Shown here: positions 41,564 through 51,599 of the stretch, piece after piece | Position numbering within the stretch: the stretch's first letter is position 1 | Layout of the letters: each line of letters begins with the position of its first letter | Assembly: GCF_900101605.1 (NCBI RefSeq) | Contig: NZ_FMUR01000018.1 | Coordinates: 26,203 to 90,202 of the forward strand | From: Butyrivibrio hungatei | GTDB taxonomy: Bacteria > Bacillota > Clostridia > Lachnospirales > Lachnospiraceae | Direction: 5' to 3' | Length of the DNA: 64,000 bases | The notes under the pieces: generated by a model | The model's input: the letters and a program-made list of their open reading frames with translations, nothing else | The model's database searches: none | What the model was told of the DNA's origin: nothing | Translations under genes and position numbers: made by a program

Positions 41564-42688
41564 ATGGGAAAAATAAAAGTAGGAATAATAACATTATCCG
41601 CATCTGATAATTGCGGATCTTTGCTACAGGCATATGCATTACAGGAATATTTGAAAAAATCGTGTGATGCAGAGGTTACAATTTTGAATCTTGTAACTGA
41701 TGCTTCAGATAAATTATATGAAATATCACCTGTAAAATATTTGCGCCACCCGAGCTTGTTCCGGTTTTATCTAAAGAATTATAAAAAGAACAAAAGGCAA
41801 AAGGAAGATTACCAGGAATTTAGAGAAAAATATCTTAATCTCACTCCAAAGATTTATAGAAATGTTGAGGAATTAAAAAATCTTGATGAGGAGTACGGAT
41901 TTGATGTGATAATTGCCGGAAGTGATCAGATATGGAATATCAATATGCTGGATTTTTCGGATTGCTTCTATCTGCCCGTCAGCACAGGTGCAAGGAAAGT
42001 GGCTTATGCCGCAAGCATGGGATCTATGCTTGAGTTTCCTGAAAGCAAGAAGGAATGGGCAATTAACTGCGTTAAAGATTTCTATAGGGTGTCTGTTCGC
42101 GAAAAGTCTGCATCGAAGACATTGGGGAATTCCGGATTTATGGATGTCCCTGTAGTTTGTGATCCGACAATGCTGCATGATCATGACTTTTGGCTTGAAA
42201 CTGCCGGAGACAGAATGATAAAAACAAAGTACATATTCTATTATTCATGGGCATACAGCGATGATGACATGAATAAGATAGTAGCGGATTTTGCAAAAGA
42301 AAAGAATCTGCCTGTGTATGTTATTAATCCGACAAAATGGAGATTTTATAATCCGAAAGACTATGACTTTGTTTTAAATGAAATGTCGGGACCTTCAGCC
42401 TTTTTGAATCTTATGGCGTATGCTGAATACGCGTTTGTTCAATCATTCCACGGGTGCGTGTTTGCGAGTTTGTTTAGGAAAAATTTCTTTTTCTTAAATG
42501 AACGCGAGAGTGGGATTGATTTTAGATCCGGAGGATTGCTCAATCTTATTGGGGCAAATGACAGGATAGTTCATAGTTTTGATGATACACGCATAGCTGA
42601 ACAAGCCGGAATGGGATATTCCAACAGTGAAGTTAATGTGCTCATAGAAAAATCTAAGAATTATTTGATCGAGACGTGCACAATATAA
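41564..42688 (+). CDS. Polysaccharide pyruvyl transferase family protein
   Basis: The product has 374 residues. The start KVGIITLSASDNCGSLLQAY is followed by FDVIIAGSDQIWN, the family hallmark, and YAASMGSM, VREKSASKTL, VCDPTMLHD and FVQSFHGCVFA, the conserved His-containing loop. Members related to CsaB/EpsO add ketal-pyruvate from phosphoenolpyruvate to a sugar of a surface glycan, giving it negative charge, and some family members have other acceptors. It sits between the polytopic protein and the flippase in the same operon. Confidence 0.86.
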   Translation: MGKIKVGIITLSASDNCGSLLQAYALQEYLKKSCDAEVTILNLVTDASDKLYEISPVKYLRHPSLFRFYLKNYKKNKRQKEDYQEFREKYLNLTPKIYRNVEELKNLDEEYGFDVIIAGSDQIWNINMLDFSDCFYLPVSTGARKVAYAASMGSMLEFPESKKEWAINCVKDFYRVSVREKSASKTLGNSGFMDVPVVCDPTMLHDHDFWLETAGDRMIKTKYIFYYSWAYSDDDMNKIVADFAKEKNLPVYVINPTKWRFYNPKDYDFVLNEMSGPSAFLNLMAYAEYAFVQSFHGCVFASLFRKNFFFLNERESGIDFRSGGLLNLIGANDRIVHSFDDTRIAEQAGMGYSNSEVNVLIEKSKNYLIETCTI

Positions 42689-42706
42689 AGCGGGTTAGGA
42701 AACAAT

Positions 42707-44239
42707 ATGAAGTACAACAGAACCAAAAATGGCATAAGAAATATGATTTGGGGAATATTGAATAAATTTGTAAATCTTCTGGTTCCCTTTTTTATTAGAA
42801 CTATTCTGATAAAGAGTTTGGGAAAAGAGTATACCGGAGTGACAGGTTTGTTCACGTCTATTCTTACAGTACTTAATCTTGCGGAGCTGGGCTTCTCGTC
42901 TGCGATAGTTTTCAATATGTACAAGCCTATAGCTGAAGATGATGACGAAACAGTATGTGCACTGATGAGTTTCTATAGAAAAGTCTATCACATTATAGGT
43001 GCTTTTGTGCTGGTGTGTGGACTGGCGCTTATACCTTTTCTTAAGTATTTTTGCAAAGACGGGTATCCGGAAGATATTAATATCTATGTTTTATACATAA
43101 TCTTCCTTCTTAATTCTGCGGTAAGTTATTTTCTGTTTGCGTACAGAAGTTGCATTTTGAATGCTTATCAGAGAGAAGATGTAATAAGTAAGCTAAACAT
43201 TGTATTAAAGCTTATAATGTACGTTGCTCAGATTTTTACATTGATAGTTTTAAGAGATTGCTATGCTTATGTTATACTGACGCTTATGAATACGGTAGCG
43301 ACCAATCTTTTGAGTGCTTATTTATCCAAAAAGTATTATCCTCAGTATTCATGTAAGGGAAATATAAAAAAAGAAAAAAAGGCAAACATAATTCAGAATA
43401 TCAAAGGTCTTATGATTGGAAAAGTTTGCCTCGTCAGTAGAAATGCTTTGGATAACATATTTGTTTCTACTTTTCTGGGATCTGTAATGGTTACAATATA
43501 TGGGAATTATTATTACATAATGAATGCAGTCACCGGAATGATGACTGTGTTTATGACATCGCTCAGCGCCGGTGTTGGTAATAGTATTGCTACAGAGCCT
43601 GTTGAAAAAAACTATAAAGATATGAATATGCTTGTTTTTATATATGCATGGGTATCCGGATTGGCGCTTTCATGTATGTTCTGTCTGTATCAGCCGTTTA
43701 TGATGAATTGGATGAAAGAGGAAGAAATGCTTTTACCTCTGGTAGATGTTATTCTTTTTTGTGCATATTTTTATTCTATGACAATGGGCGATGTCAGAAG
43801 TTTGTATGCAACTTCGGCCGGATTGTTCTGGGAAAACAGGGTATATGTTATTGCAGAAACGGTAACAAATCTGGTGCTAAACTATGTATTGGCTAAGATG
43901 TATGGTATACACGGAATTATAATTGCGACGCTTCTTTCGATATTGTTCATTAACTTTGTATGGGGCTCAGCGGTATTATTCAAGCATTATTTCAAAAAGT
44001 ATAACGTTATGGTTTTTTATGGCAGGCATTTGCTATATTTCACTATAGCTATTATAGGAACAATTGCTTCGTATGCTGTTACAAGACTTATCCCCAATAA
44101 GGGATGGTTGTCGCTGATTCCGATGCTGAGTGTTTGCGTTATAGTACCTAATATTATCTTTTTGTTGTTCTATTGCAGAAGAGATGAATTTAAAGTGGCT
44201 TGTGCTTTTATTAAACGCAAATTTATGAAGAAAGAGTGA
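42707..44239 (+). CDS. Wzx-type oligosaccharide flippase
   Basis: This 510-residue membrane protein has 12-14 hydrophobic helices. The N-terminus (NRTKNGIRNMIWGILNKF, then LVPFFIRTILIKSLGKEYTG and LFTSILTVLNLAELGF) is the standard opening of the polysaccharide-biosynthesis flippase family. A basic loop KKEKKANIIQNIKG and the C-terminal helix bundle (YVIAETVTNLVLNYVLAKMY) complete the MOP fold. It would translocate the undecaprenyl-linked repeat unit made by the surrounding transferases. It starts 18 bases after the pyruvyl transferase stop and ends 9 bases before the GT14 gene. Confidence 0.9.
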   Translation: MKYNRTKNGIRNMIWGILNKFVNLLVPFFIRTILIKSLGKEYTGVTGLFTSILTVLNLAELGFSSAIVFNMYKPIAEDDDETVCALMSFYRKVYHIIGAFVLVCGLALIPFLKYFCKDGYPEDINIYVLYIIFLLNSAVSYFLFAYRSCILNAYQREDVISKLNIVLKLIMYVAQIFTLIVLRDCYAYVILTLMNTVATNLLSAYLSKKYYPQYSCKGNIKKEKKANIIQNIKGLMIGKVCLVSRNALDNIFVSTFLGSVMVTIYGNYYYIMNAVTGMMTVFMTSLSAGVGNSIATEPVEKNYKDMNMLVFIYAWVSGLALSCMFCLYQPFMMNWMKEEEMLLPLVDVILFCAYFYSMTMGDVRSLYATSAGLFWENRVYVIAETVTNLVLNYVLAKMYGIHGIIIATLLSILFINFVWGSAVLFKHYFKKYNVMVFYGRHLLYFTIAIIGTIASYAVTRLIPNKGWLSLIPMLSVCVIVPNIIFLLFYCRRDEFKVACAFIKRKFMKKE

Positions 44240-44248
44240 CGGTAATAA

Positions 44249-45169
44249 ATGGGAAAACATGCATATTTGATAATGGCGCATCATAGACCGGATTTACTGC
44301 ATGAATTGCTTGAAGCGTTGGATGATACGAGAAATGATATATATATTCATGTGGACAGAAAAAGTTCTGAGAACGGTTGGGATTATAAGACAAGAAAAAG
44401 CAAAGTTGTTCTTGTAAAGCCAATGAGCGTAAATTGGGGTGGATATTCGCAGATTGAATGTGAGTATCGCTTGTTTAAAGAGGCATTTTCCGGAGGACCA
44501 TATGATTATTATCACCTTATGACGGGAGTTACATATCCTTTAAAGAGTCAGGACTATATTCATGATTTTTTTGATGCACATAAGGGAACGGAATTTGTCG
44601 GATTTGATAATAAAGAAGATTATTCTTTTAGGGCAAGGTATTATTATCTGTTTAGCGAAGCGGGAAAAAGGGTCGGTCTGGTTAATCGGGCAAAATGGCG
44701 ATTAAGGGAATATTGGTTGGAAATTCAGGAAAAATACCATTTTGACAGATTGAAAAAAGCTCCTTTCAGAAATATAGAGATAAAAAAGGGACTTGCTTAT
44801 GTTTCTGTGACCAATGAACTTGTTAAGTATATTCTTGATCAAAAAAAGGTAGTAAAGAAGCTGCTTGGACATTCAATCAGCGGAGATGAGATATTTATCC
44901 AAACGCTGGTGTACGGATCGGAATTCAGGGGAAAGGTATATGATTACAATAACGAGTTTGACGGTTGCATGAGAATCATGGCTTGGGATGATGTGTACGG
45001 AAATCGTGAGGGGCATAACTATATCATTCAGGATCTTGATGCTCTAATGAATAGTGATAAGTTGTTTGCGCTAAAGTTTGAGGGGAAAGATGGCTTAGCG
45101 CTGATAAAGGAATTGAAAAAGAAAAATGGAACAAACAATGCTTCTATCGATAATCATACCAATCTATAA
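44249..45169 (+). CDS. Core-2/I-branching enzyme-like glycosyltransferase (GT14)
   Basis: The product has 306 residues. The N-terminus KHAYLIMAHHRPDLLHELLE, then IYIHVDRKSS, VNWGGYSQIECEYRLFKEAF, YYHLMTGVTYPLKSQ and a downstream SGDEIFIQTLV follow the bacterial GT14 (beta-1,6-N-acetylglucosaminyltransferase-like) pattern. Bacterial members add branching or linking sugars during exopolysaccharide synthesis and the exact linkage varies. Its 3' end overlaps the next gene by 44 bases. Confidence 0.87.
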   Translation: MGKHAYLIMAHHRPDLLHELLEALDDTRNDIYIHVDRKSSENGWDYKTRKSKVVLVKPMSVNWGGYSQIECEYRLFKEAFSGGPYDYYHLMTGVTYPLKSQDYIHDFFDAHKGTEFVGFDNKEDYSFRARYYYLFSEAGKRVGLVNRAKWRLREYWLEIQEKYHFDRLKKAPFRNIEIKKGLAYVSVTNELVKYILDQKKVVKKLLGHSISGDEIFIQTLVYGSEFRGKVYDYNNEFDGCMRIMAWDDVYGNREGHNYIIQDLDALMNSDKLFALKFEGKDGLALIKELKKKNGTNNASIDNHTNL

Positions 45170-46145
45170 TGCCGGAAGTAATCTTAACAGGCTACTTGAC
45201 AGTCTTATATGTGAAGAAGACGGATATGAAATAATACTTGTAAATGACGGATCGACAGACGAATCGGGAAGTATATGCAAGAGATATGCCGAAAAATTCC
45301 CAATAATTAAGTACATTGAACAGGAGAACAGTGGTGTATCCGCTGCACGTAATTGCGGAATAGAAGAGTCAACAGGAAAATATTTGTTATTTATCGATGC
45401 AGATGACAGAGTTAATGGTCTTACTACACGTGTACTGAATATTCTTGGCGATAAAGAATATGCTCTGTTAGAGTATGGCTATAACGTTTTGCGTGACAAT
45501 GAAGTGGTTAATGAGCCTATACCCGATATGACCCGGACAAGCAGTATAGATGAGATCAAAGCTGACTTTGTTAGATATGCAGACTCTCCAATGTACAACA
45601 ATGTTTGGAATAAAATATTTAGAAGAGATGTCATAGATGGCAATAATATTCGATTTAATAACATGAAGATTGGTGAAGATTGTTGTTTTGTGTGTGATTA
45701 TTTGAGGAGTTGTAGCGGAAATTACAGATTTGTTGAGGATGTGCTGTATACGTATGTAGAAGATGGCATGTCTGCGACCAATTCATTTTGCCGGGAGAGG
45801 TGGGAAAATGAATTGACGTTGATAAAGAATCTTGAAACTTGTATGACTGAATTCAAGATTCATGGGAAAAGCAGATATGAGTTTAGAGAAAAAAAGAGAA
45901 TAAAAGCGTGTTTATACGAAATTGAGAATATTGTGCGTGTGAAAGATAAGAAAAACAGCAATCTTGTGAAAAAGAGATTTCGTGAAATGCATGATTATAT
46001 TCATGATATGAATAAAAAATATTTTACGGGAATATCAAAGAAGCAGAAGGTTCTTCTTTTTTGTATCAGATATAATATTCCTTTAGTAATGTATTTATAT
46101 ATAGGCTATAGGCAAAACAAGTTACGGGAGAACACGTTTGATTAA
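45126..46145 (+). CDS. Glycosyltransferase family 2 protein
   Basis: The product is a 339-residue GT-A enzyme. The start MLLSIIIPIYNAGSNLNRLL, EIILVNDGSTDESG, the QENSGVSAARNCG loop and the metal site FIDADDRV are classical. KIGEDCCFVCDYL is the catalytic acidic region. A basic C-terminal tail (KKQKVLLFCIRYN, hydrophobic) may touch the membrane. The start lies inside the preceding gene and AAGGA upstream supports ATG 45126; ATG 45138 is an alternative. It overlaps the next gene by 8 bases. Confidence 0.87.
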   Translation: MEQTMLLSIIIPIYNAGSNLNRLLDSLICEEDGYEIILVNDGSTDESGSICKRYAEKFPIIKYIEQENSGVSAARNCGIEESTGKYLLFIDADDRVNGLTTRVLNILGDKEYALLEYGYNVLRDNEVVNEPIPDMTRTSSIDEIKADFVRYADSPMYNNVWNKIFRRDVIDGNNIRFNNMKIGEDCCFVCDYLRSCSGNYRFVEDVLYTYVEDGMSATNSFCRERWENELTLIKNLETCMTEFKIHGKSRYEFREKKRIKACLYEIENIVRVKDKKNSNLVKKRFREMHDYIHDMNKKYFTGISKKQKVLLFCIRYNIPLVMYLYIGYRQNKLRENTFD

Positions 46146-47289
46146 AAGTGAGCTAAAAAGAAAAATTAAAGTTCTTGCATTCATATGGAGTATGGGAAAT
46201 GGAGGAGCACAGCAGGTTCTTGTCAATAATCTTCGCTTTTTTCAAAATGATCCCGATATTGATTTTAAGCTTATATGTTTTAACGGACCAAGCACTAACT
46301 CAAAATATGATGAGATAATTCGCAAAGAGAATCTTAAGGTGAGATATCTTAATTATCCAAGGAGTATTATCAGAATTCCTGTAATACGTTATCCGTTTAA
46401 TAAATTAGTGGAATTGAGAACATGGATTAAAGTAATAAAGGAAGAAAAGCCTGATATTGTGCATGTTCATATCTCGCAGCTTCTTACTACAACAGCACTT
46501 CCGATGCAGATATGTAAAGTGCCGATAAGGTTTGATACACTTCATTCCAACCCGTACAGGTATACAGGAACGGAGCTTGAATTGATAAAACATGCCTTTC
46601 ATAAGCAGGGAGTCATTCCCATATGTCTGAACCAAAAACAGGCGACTGATGCATGTGATCACTATAAGATCGATAAATATGAGATTTTGCATAATGGATT
46701 TGATTTCCGGAAGATAAGAGACGGTATTGTCAGCAAAAGCGAAGCGCGAAAAAGGCTTAAACTTAACGCCGATGATCTTGTACTTGCCGGAGTAGGTCGC
46801 CTTGACCCTGTTAAGAATTATGAGCTTATGATCGATGTATTTGCTGAAGTGTGCAAGAAGAGAAAAGATTCTAAGCTTATTATTGCGGGAGCGGGGGATC
46901 AGGAAATATATAAGAGAAGAGCTGTTCAATACGGAATAGGTGACAAAGTTCTCTTTGTTGGACAGATAAGCAACGTATGCGATGTATATTGTGCTGCTGA
47001 TGCACTGCTTATGACTTCTCATTCCGAGGCATCTCCTTTGACATTGGTAGAAGCTCAGATATGTGGAACAGATTGCATCATATCATCAGGGGTTCCGGAT
47101 GAAAGTGTGATAACCGATAAGGTTATCAAAATGAAAAAAGGAGCAACGCCTGTTGAATGGGCCGATGCTCTTCTTAACGGTCATGATAAGGTAAAACCTT
47201 TACTCACAGAGAGTGACTATGATCTGGAGAATACAAATAAACAATTAAAAGATCTGTATTTAAAGTATTGGAAGAATTATGAAGGATAA
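46138..47289 (+). CDS. Glycosyltransferase family 4 protein (TTG start)
   Basis: The product has 383 residues. GGGAG at 46126-46130 is 7 bases before TTG 46138, which overlaps the preceding stop. FIWSMGNGGAQQVLVNNLRF is the GT4 N-terminal loop, the donor domain shows LAGVGRLDPVKNYELMIDVF and IIAGAGDQEIY, and the E-x7-E motif is in SHSEASPLTLVEAQICG. The next gene starts 11 bases before its stop. Confidence 0.87.
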   Translation: MIKSELKRKIKVLAFIWSMGNGGAQQVLVNNLRFFQNDPDIDFKLICFNGPSTNSKYDEIIRKENLKVRYLNYPRSIIRIPVIRYPFNKLVELRTWIKVIKEEKPDIVHVHISQLLTTTALPMQICKVPIRFDTLHSNPYRYTGTELELIKHAFHKQGVIPICLNQKQATDACDHYKIDKYEILHNGFDFRKIRDGIVSKSEARKRLKLNADDLVLAGVGRLDPVKNYELMIDVFAEVCKKRKDSKLIIAGAGDQEIYKRRAVQYGIGDKVLFVGQISNVCDVYCAADALLMTSHSEASPLTLVEAQICGTDCIISSGVPDESVITDKVIKMKKGATPVEWADALLNGHDKVKPLLTESDYDLENTNKQLKDLYLKYWKNYEG

Positions 47290-48223
47290 GTATTTTTTGA
47301 TATCGGTAGATACTGAAGGAGATAACCAGTGGGACCCTTCAAAAGAAGTATCAACGCAAAATGTGGAGTATATCCCGCGTTTTCAGGAATTGTGCGAAAA
47401 ATACGGATATAAACCTGTTTGGCTTTCTAATTATGAGATGGTCTGCGATGATAAGTATGTTGATTATATGAAACCTAAGCAGGATAAAGGGTTGTGTGAG
47501 ATTGGCATGCATCTTCATGCATGGTTTACACCGCCTGAGTATCCGCTTGAGAAGAAAACAGACCAAAGGGATTACCTTATAGAATATCCGTATGAAGTTA
47601 TGGAACAAAAGATTATAACCATGACAGATCTTATTGAGGAGAAATTTGGAACAAAGCCTGTATCTCATCGTAGCGGAAGATGGGCAATGGATGACAGATA
47701 CTTTAAGCTCCTTAAGCAGTATGGTTATAAAATTGATTGTTCCGTAACTCCTCATGTAAGCTGGGAAAAGAATTTGGGAAGTACCGGACTTGGTGGGACA
47801 AATTACAGTGAATATAATGAGAAGCCTTATGTGACTGAGTATGGATTATTGGAGATACCTGTAACCATACGTCATATAAGATATCTGGATGCAAGCAGGA
47901 TGACAGGCTTTTTGGATTCTTTGCGCGAGATTAAGCGTTGGATCTTGGGAAGAGATCAGTGGCTTAGATTTTTTGAAACCGGCTCATATTTAGGTATCCG
48001 CAAGATGCTGGAAAAAAACAAAAATGAAGAAGTATTATTGTTTATGATTCATTCTGCGGAGTTGATGCCCGGAGGAAGTCCGTATTTTAAAGACAGTAAT
48101 GATATTGAGGCTTTGTACAAAGGTATTGAGGATATGTTTAAGTTTGTTCAAAAAATGAATTACAAAGGCATAACCATGAAGGATTTCTATAAAATTGAAA
48201 TGGAGCAGAAAAGTGAAAAATAA
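47279..48223 (+). CDS. Polysaccharide deacetylase family protein
   Basis: The product has 314 residues and no signal peptide, so it probably acts in the cytosol on a nucleotide- or lipid-linked sugar. NodB-fold elements are visible: SVDTEGD (catalytic and metal Asp), IGMHLHAW (metal His pair), SHRSGRWAMD, and a late MIHSAELMPG with the second catalytic His region. Such enzymes remove N- or O-acetyl groups from sugars, so this product could set the acetylation of the repeat unit before export. It overlaps both neighbouring genes, consistent with coupled translation. Confidence 0.82.
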   Translation: MKDKYFLISVDTEGDNQWDPSKEVSTQNVEYIPRFQELCEKYGYKPVWLSNYEMVCDDKYVDYMKPKQDKGLCEIGMHLHAWFTPPEYPLEKKTDQRDYLIEYPYEVMEQKIITMTDLIEEKFGTKPVSHRSGRWAMDDRYFKLLKQYGYKIDCSVTPHVSWEKNLGSTGLGGTNYSEYNEKPYVTEYGLLEIPVTIRHIRYLDASRMTGFLDSLREIKRWILGRDQWLRFFETGSYLGIRKMLEKNKNEEVLLFMIHSAELMPGGSPYFKDSNDIEALYKGIEDMFKFVQKMNYKGITMKDFYKIEMEQKSEK

Positions 48224-49271
48224 GAGGATTGTTGTTGCGGCAACGAGTCTTTCCGGTGGCGGTGCGGAGCGTGTGGCGGTTCTTCTTGCAAATTATTTTG
48301 CCACAAGAGGATATGAGGTTGCTTTTGCGGCACTTCTAGATGATAAAAAGGGATATGAACTTGATAAAAGTGTGAAATATATTTATTGCGGTTGCAATGA
48401 AGGAAATAAGATAAGACGTGCATATCTTAGAAGCAAGATATTTCATGACGAAGTGGTTAGATTTGCGCCGGATTGTCTGATATCTTTTATGACTATGGAG
48501 AATATTCTGTTTAAGGGAAAACAGCCGTTTTACAAGGTATATTCTATCAGAAACGATCCAGCTAATGAGTTTTCAACAGGCGTATCAAAGCATCTTAGAA
48601 GATTTGTGTTATCCGGTGCGGATACAATAGTTTTTCAGACCGAAGATGAAAGAGACTATTTTGATAAGAAGATTAGGGATAAGGGGAGAATTATCGGTAA
48701 TCCCGTAAGTGCAGATCTGCCGGATTGGAATGAGATTGGACACAATAAAACAATCGTAGCTGTGGGAAGATTATCGGATCAAAAGAATTTCGAGCTTCTT
48801 ATAAACGCATTTTATAAGTTCTCTCAGAAGGTAGAGGGATACAAACTTGTAATATACGGAGAAGGAGAATTAAGAGAAAAGCTTAGTAATCAGATTGAGG
48901 AACTTGGCCTTGTCGGGAGTGTTGAAATGCCGGGATTTGTTTCCGACATACATGATAGGATGAAAGAAGCTGCTATGTATGTGTCATCATCTAATTATGA
49001 GGGAATATCTAATTCGATGCTTGAGGCATTGGCAATAGGTGTTCCTACAATATGTACGGATTGTCCTGCCGGAGGCGCCAGACAGAGCATAAAAGCCGGT
49101 GAGAGCGGTTTTCTTACAGAAGTAGGAAATGCTGATATGCTGGCGGATAAGATGATTGAACTTGCAAGTGATGGAGAACTTATGCTAAAGTTTAGCCGTA
49201 ACTCACGCAAAATCCGAGATGAACTAAGTATTGAAAAAGTATGTGAGAAATGGGTAGAGTTATTGTCGTAA
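48213..49271 (+). CDS. Glycosyltransferase family 4 protein (GTG start)
   Basis: The product has about 352 residues. I chose GTG 48213 because GGAG at 48202-48205 is 7 bases upstream and the product then begins with the family-typical KNKRIVVAATSLSGGGAERV; ATG 48195 would overlap the site. Donor-domain signatures are VAVGRLSDQKNFELLINAFY, VIYGEGELREKL, GFVSDIHD and SSNYEGISNSMLEALAIG (E-x7-E), resembling GalNAc-type GT4 enzymes. It ends this operon block before a 174-base gap. Confidence 0.87.
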   Translation: MKNKRIVVAATSLSGGGAERVAVLLANYFATRGYEVAFAALLDDKKGYELDKSVKYIYCGCNEGNKIRRAYLRSKIFHDEVVRFAPDCLISFMTMENILFKGKQPFYKVYSIRNDPANEFSTGVSKHLRRFVLSGADTIVFQTEDERDYFDKKIRDKGRIIGNPVSADLPDWNEIGHNKTIVAVGRLSDQKNFELLINAFYKFSQKVEGYKLVIYGEGELREKLSNQIEELGLVGSVEMPGFVSDIHDRMKEAAMYVSSSNYEGISNSMLEALAIGVPTICTDCPAGGARQSIKAGESGFLTEVGNADMLADKMIELASDGELMLKFSRNSRKIRDELSIEKVCEKWVELLS

Positions 49272-49364
49272 TATATTTATAAGACTCATGTACTTAAAGG
49301 TATTGTATAAATGAATTGATTTAGAATGCTATGTGAATAATAAAAAGTCTGGGTGTGCTAAAGG

Positions 49365-49393
49365 TTGTAAAAAACATATAATAGTTATAAAAT
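49365..49393 (+). promoter_or_regulatory. Possible promoter for the second glycan block
   Basis: TTGTAA (49365-49370), a 17-base spacer and TAAAAT (49388-49393) lie in the 174-base AT-rich gap 49272-49445. A second TTGTAA/TATAAT pair (49401-49431) has a 19-base spacer and would start too near the ribosome site. No hairpin terminator was seen in this gap. Confidence 0.4.
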
Positions 49394-49445
49394 ATCAACG
49401 TTGTAACTTTTTATTATGCAATAGATATAATGTTGGGGGATCAGA

Positions 49446-50435
49446 GTGTTCAGAATAAGTGTGATTGTCCCGGTTTATAACGGTGAAAAGTACCTGAGAA
49501 AATGTTTGGACAGTATTGCAAACCAGACTATAGACGGACTTGAAATCATAGTTGTTGATAACAAATCAACCGATGAATCCCCATTGATTATTGAAGAGTT
49601 TATTAGTTGTTGGAGTTCAAAAAGAAGAATTGTTTTTTTGACTGAAGACAGACAGGGAAATGCGTATGCACGAAATACGGGGACGGAACATGCCACCGGA
49701 GAGTATATTGCGTTTATTGATCAAGATGATTATATAAAATCTGATTACTTTGAGAAACTATACAATGAGGCTAATGCTCATGTGGCAGATGTGGTAGTGT
49801 CAGGATATGAGTTGGTGACTCCGAAGGGGCAGACCAAGAGGACTGTTGGACTGAAGAAATCCAAGTGGTCTCCATATAGGATTGTTGCTCCGTGGGGAAA
49901 GATTTATAAGAAAAGTCTTATTACTGAGAACAATATTCGATTTTTGCCTGTAAATAAAGGCGAGGATATTTATTTTGTTTTCAATGCATATAATCATGCG
50001 AATATAGTATATGTATCTGATTATGTGGGATACCGATGGCTTTCGAATAATGAATCTTTTAGTAGGACAGAACACAAAAAAATAGATGACAATAATAGCA
50101 TATTACCTCTTTTTTATGCATTACAAAACAGCTTATTTCCTTTAAAGCATGTTGATAATACATGTTTGGAATACTTCTATATAAAGACAATAGTTCACGA
50201 GGTTATGTTTTGCGCCAAAGGGAATAATCTTGAAGATGTATACGGATATTATGAAAGACTTATAAAGTGGATTGACAAAGAATATCCTAATAATGAGTCA
50301 AATTATTATCTGAGATTATTTGGTGTAAGAGGAGAGGAATATAAGCGACGATTCTTAGTTGCGTTATTCTGGTACATGAAGAAAAAAAGAAAAATAAAAT
50401 TGCTTATAAAGATGTATGTAAACATTTTTAGATAA
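49446..50435 (+). CDS. Glycosyltransferase family 2 protein (GTG start)
   Basis: The product has 329 residues. TTGGGGGA precedes GTG 49446. The GT-A motifs are ISVIVPVYNGEKYLRKCLDS, IIVVDNKSTDESPL, GNAYARNTGTEHATGEYIAF with IDQDDYI as the metal site, and KGEDIYFVFNAY. It has the usual length for the family, with a basic C-terminus. It begins a block that continues with the aminotransferase gene 25 bases downstream. Confidence 0.87.
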   Translation: MFRISVIVPVYNGEKYLRKCLDSIANQTIDGLEIIVVDNKSTDESPLIIEEFISCWSSKRRIVFLTEDRQGNAYARNTGTEHATGEYIAFIDQDDYIKSDYFEKLYNEANAHVADVVVSGYELVTPKGQTKRTVGLKKSKWSPYRIVAPWGKIYKKSLITENNIRFLPVNKGEDIYFVFNAYNHANIVYVSDYVGYRWLSNNESFSRTEHKKIDDNNSILPLFYALQNSLFPLKHVDNTCLEYFYIKTIVHEVMFCAKGNNLEDVYGYYERLIKWIDKEYPNNESNYYLRLFGVRGEEYKRRFLVALFWYMKKKRKIKLLIKMYVNIFR

Positions 50436-50460
50436 TATTCAAGGATAAAGGAGAAAAAAC

Positions 50461-51594
50461 ATGGATATTCAATTGTTCAAGGCTAAATATGAAGTAGAAG
50501 AATGTCTTAATGAGATTAGGGAGTGTCTCGAGGTTGGCTGGACAGGAATGGGATTTAAGACAGTAAAGTTCGAAGAGGCATGGAAACAGTATACAGGACT
50601 TCCTTATGCTCATTATTTGAATTCTTCTACCATGGGCTTGTATATGGCAGTAGATATCTTAAAAGAAGAGTATGGTTGGTCTGATGGTGATGAGATTATT
50701 TCAACACCAATCACTTTCATTTCTACTAACCATGCAATTGCTAAGTCAAATATGAAGGCAGTATTTGCTGATATTGATGATACAATGTGTCTTGATCCTA
50801 AGTCTGTAAGAGAACGCATTACAGATAAGACAAGAGCAATCATGTATGTTGGTCTTGGCGGAAATGTAGGTAATTACAATGAGATTGTTGAGATTTGTAA
50901 AGAGCACAATCTAAAGTTCATTCTTGATGCTGCACATATGACAGGAACAAGATTGAACGGCAAGATTCCCGGCAAGGAAGCAGACGTTGTTGTTTATTCA
51001 TTCCAGGCGGTAAAGAACCTTCCTACTGCAGATAGCGGAATGATTTGCTTCAAGGATGGAAAACTTGATGAAATTGTTCGTAAGAAAGCTTGGCTTGGAA
51101 TCAATAAGGATACTTATGCACGTACTCAGAATATGGGTAATTATAAGTGGAGATACGATGTTGAGTATGTAGGAGAGAAGGGACACGGAAACTCAGTAAT
51201 GGCTTCCATCGGTCTTGTTCAGCTCAAATATGTTGACAGAGATAACGCATATCGCAGAACAATTTGCGGATGGTACAGAGATCGCCTTGCACCATATGCT
51301 GATAAGATTAAGTTTACAAGAATAGAAGATGGATGTGAGAGTTCATGTCACTTATTCCAGATTCTTGTTGATGACAGAGATGCACTTATTGTTGCACTTA
51401 ATCAGGCAGGAATTTCTCCCGGAGTTCATTATGTGGCAAATACAGATTATAAGATGTATTCATATGGCAAGGGAACATGTCCTCATGCAGAATATGTCAG
51501 CGAGCATACATTGTCATTGCCTCTTAACTTATATCTTAGCCGTAGCGATGTTGACTATATTTGTGACGAAGTAATCAAATTTCTTGAGAAATAA
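50461..51594 (+). CDS. DegT/DnrJ/EryC1/StrS-type sugar aminotransferase
   Basis: This 377-residue PLP enzyme transfers an amino group (normally from glutamate) to a nucleotide-linked keto-sugar. Family landmarks are VGWTGMGFKTVKFEEAW, LNSSTMGLYMAVDIL, IISTPITFISTNHAI, LDAAHMTG (Asp contacting the pyridine ring) and YSFQAVKNLPTADSGM with Lys185 as the Schiff-base candidate. The C-terminus has the PGVHY/HTLSLPL pattern. AGGAG lies before ATG 50461. Its codon use is closer to the host-like genes of the T7 locus than that of the following AT-rich genes. With the SDR and ATP-grasp genes it indicates an amino-sugar that may be further acylated. Confidence 0.88.
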   Translation: MDIQLFKAKYEVEECLNEIRECLEVGWTGMGFKTVKFEEAWKQYTGLPYAHYLNSSTMGLYMAVDILKEEYGWSDGDEIISTPITFISTNHAIAKSNMKAVFADIDDTMCLDPKSVRERITDKTRAIMYVGLGGNVGNYNEIVEICKEHNLKFILDAAHMTGTRLNGKIPGKEADVVVYSFQAVKNLPTADSGMICFKDGKLDEIVRKKAWLGINKDTYARTQNMGNYKWRYDVEYVGEKGHGNSVMASIGLVQLKYVDRDNAYRRTICGWYRDRLAPYADKIKFTRIEDGCESSCHLFQILVDDRDALIVALNQAGISPGVHYVANTDYKMYSYGKGTCPHAEYVSEHTLSLPLNLYLSRSDVDYICDEVIKFLEK

Positions 51595-51599
51595 AAATT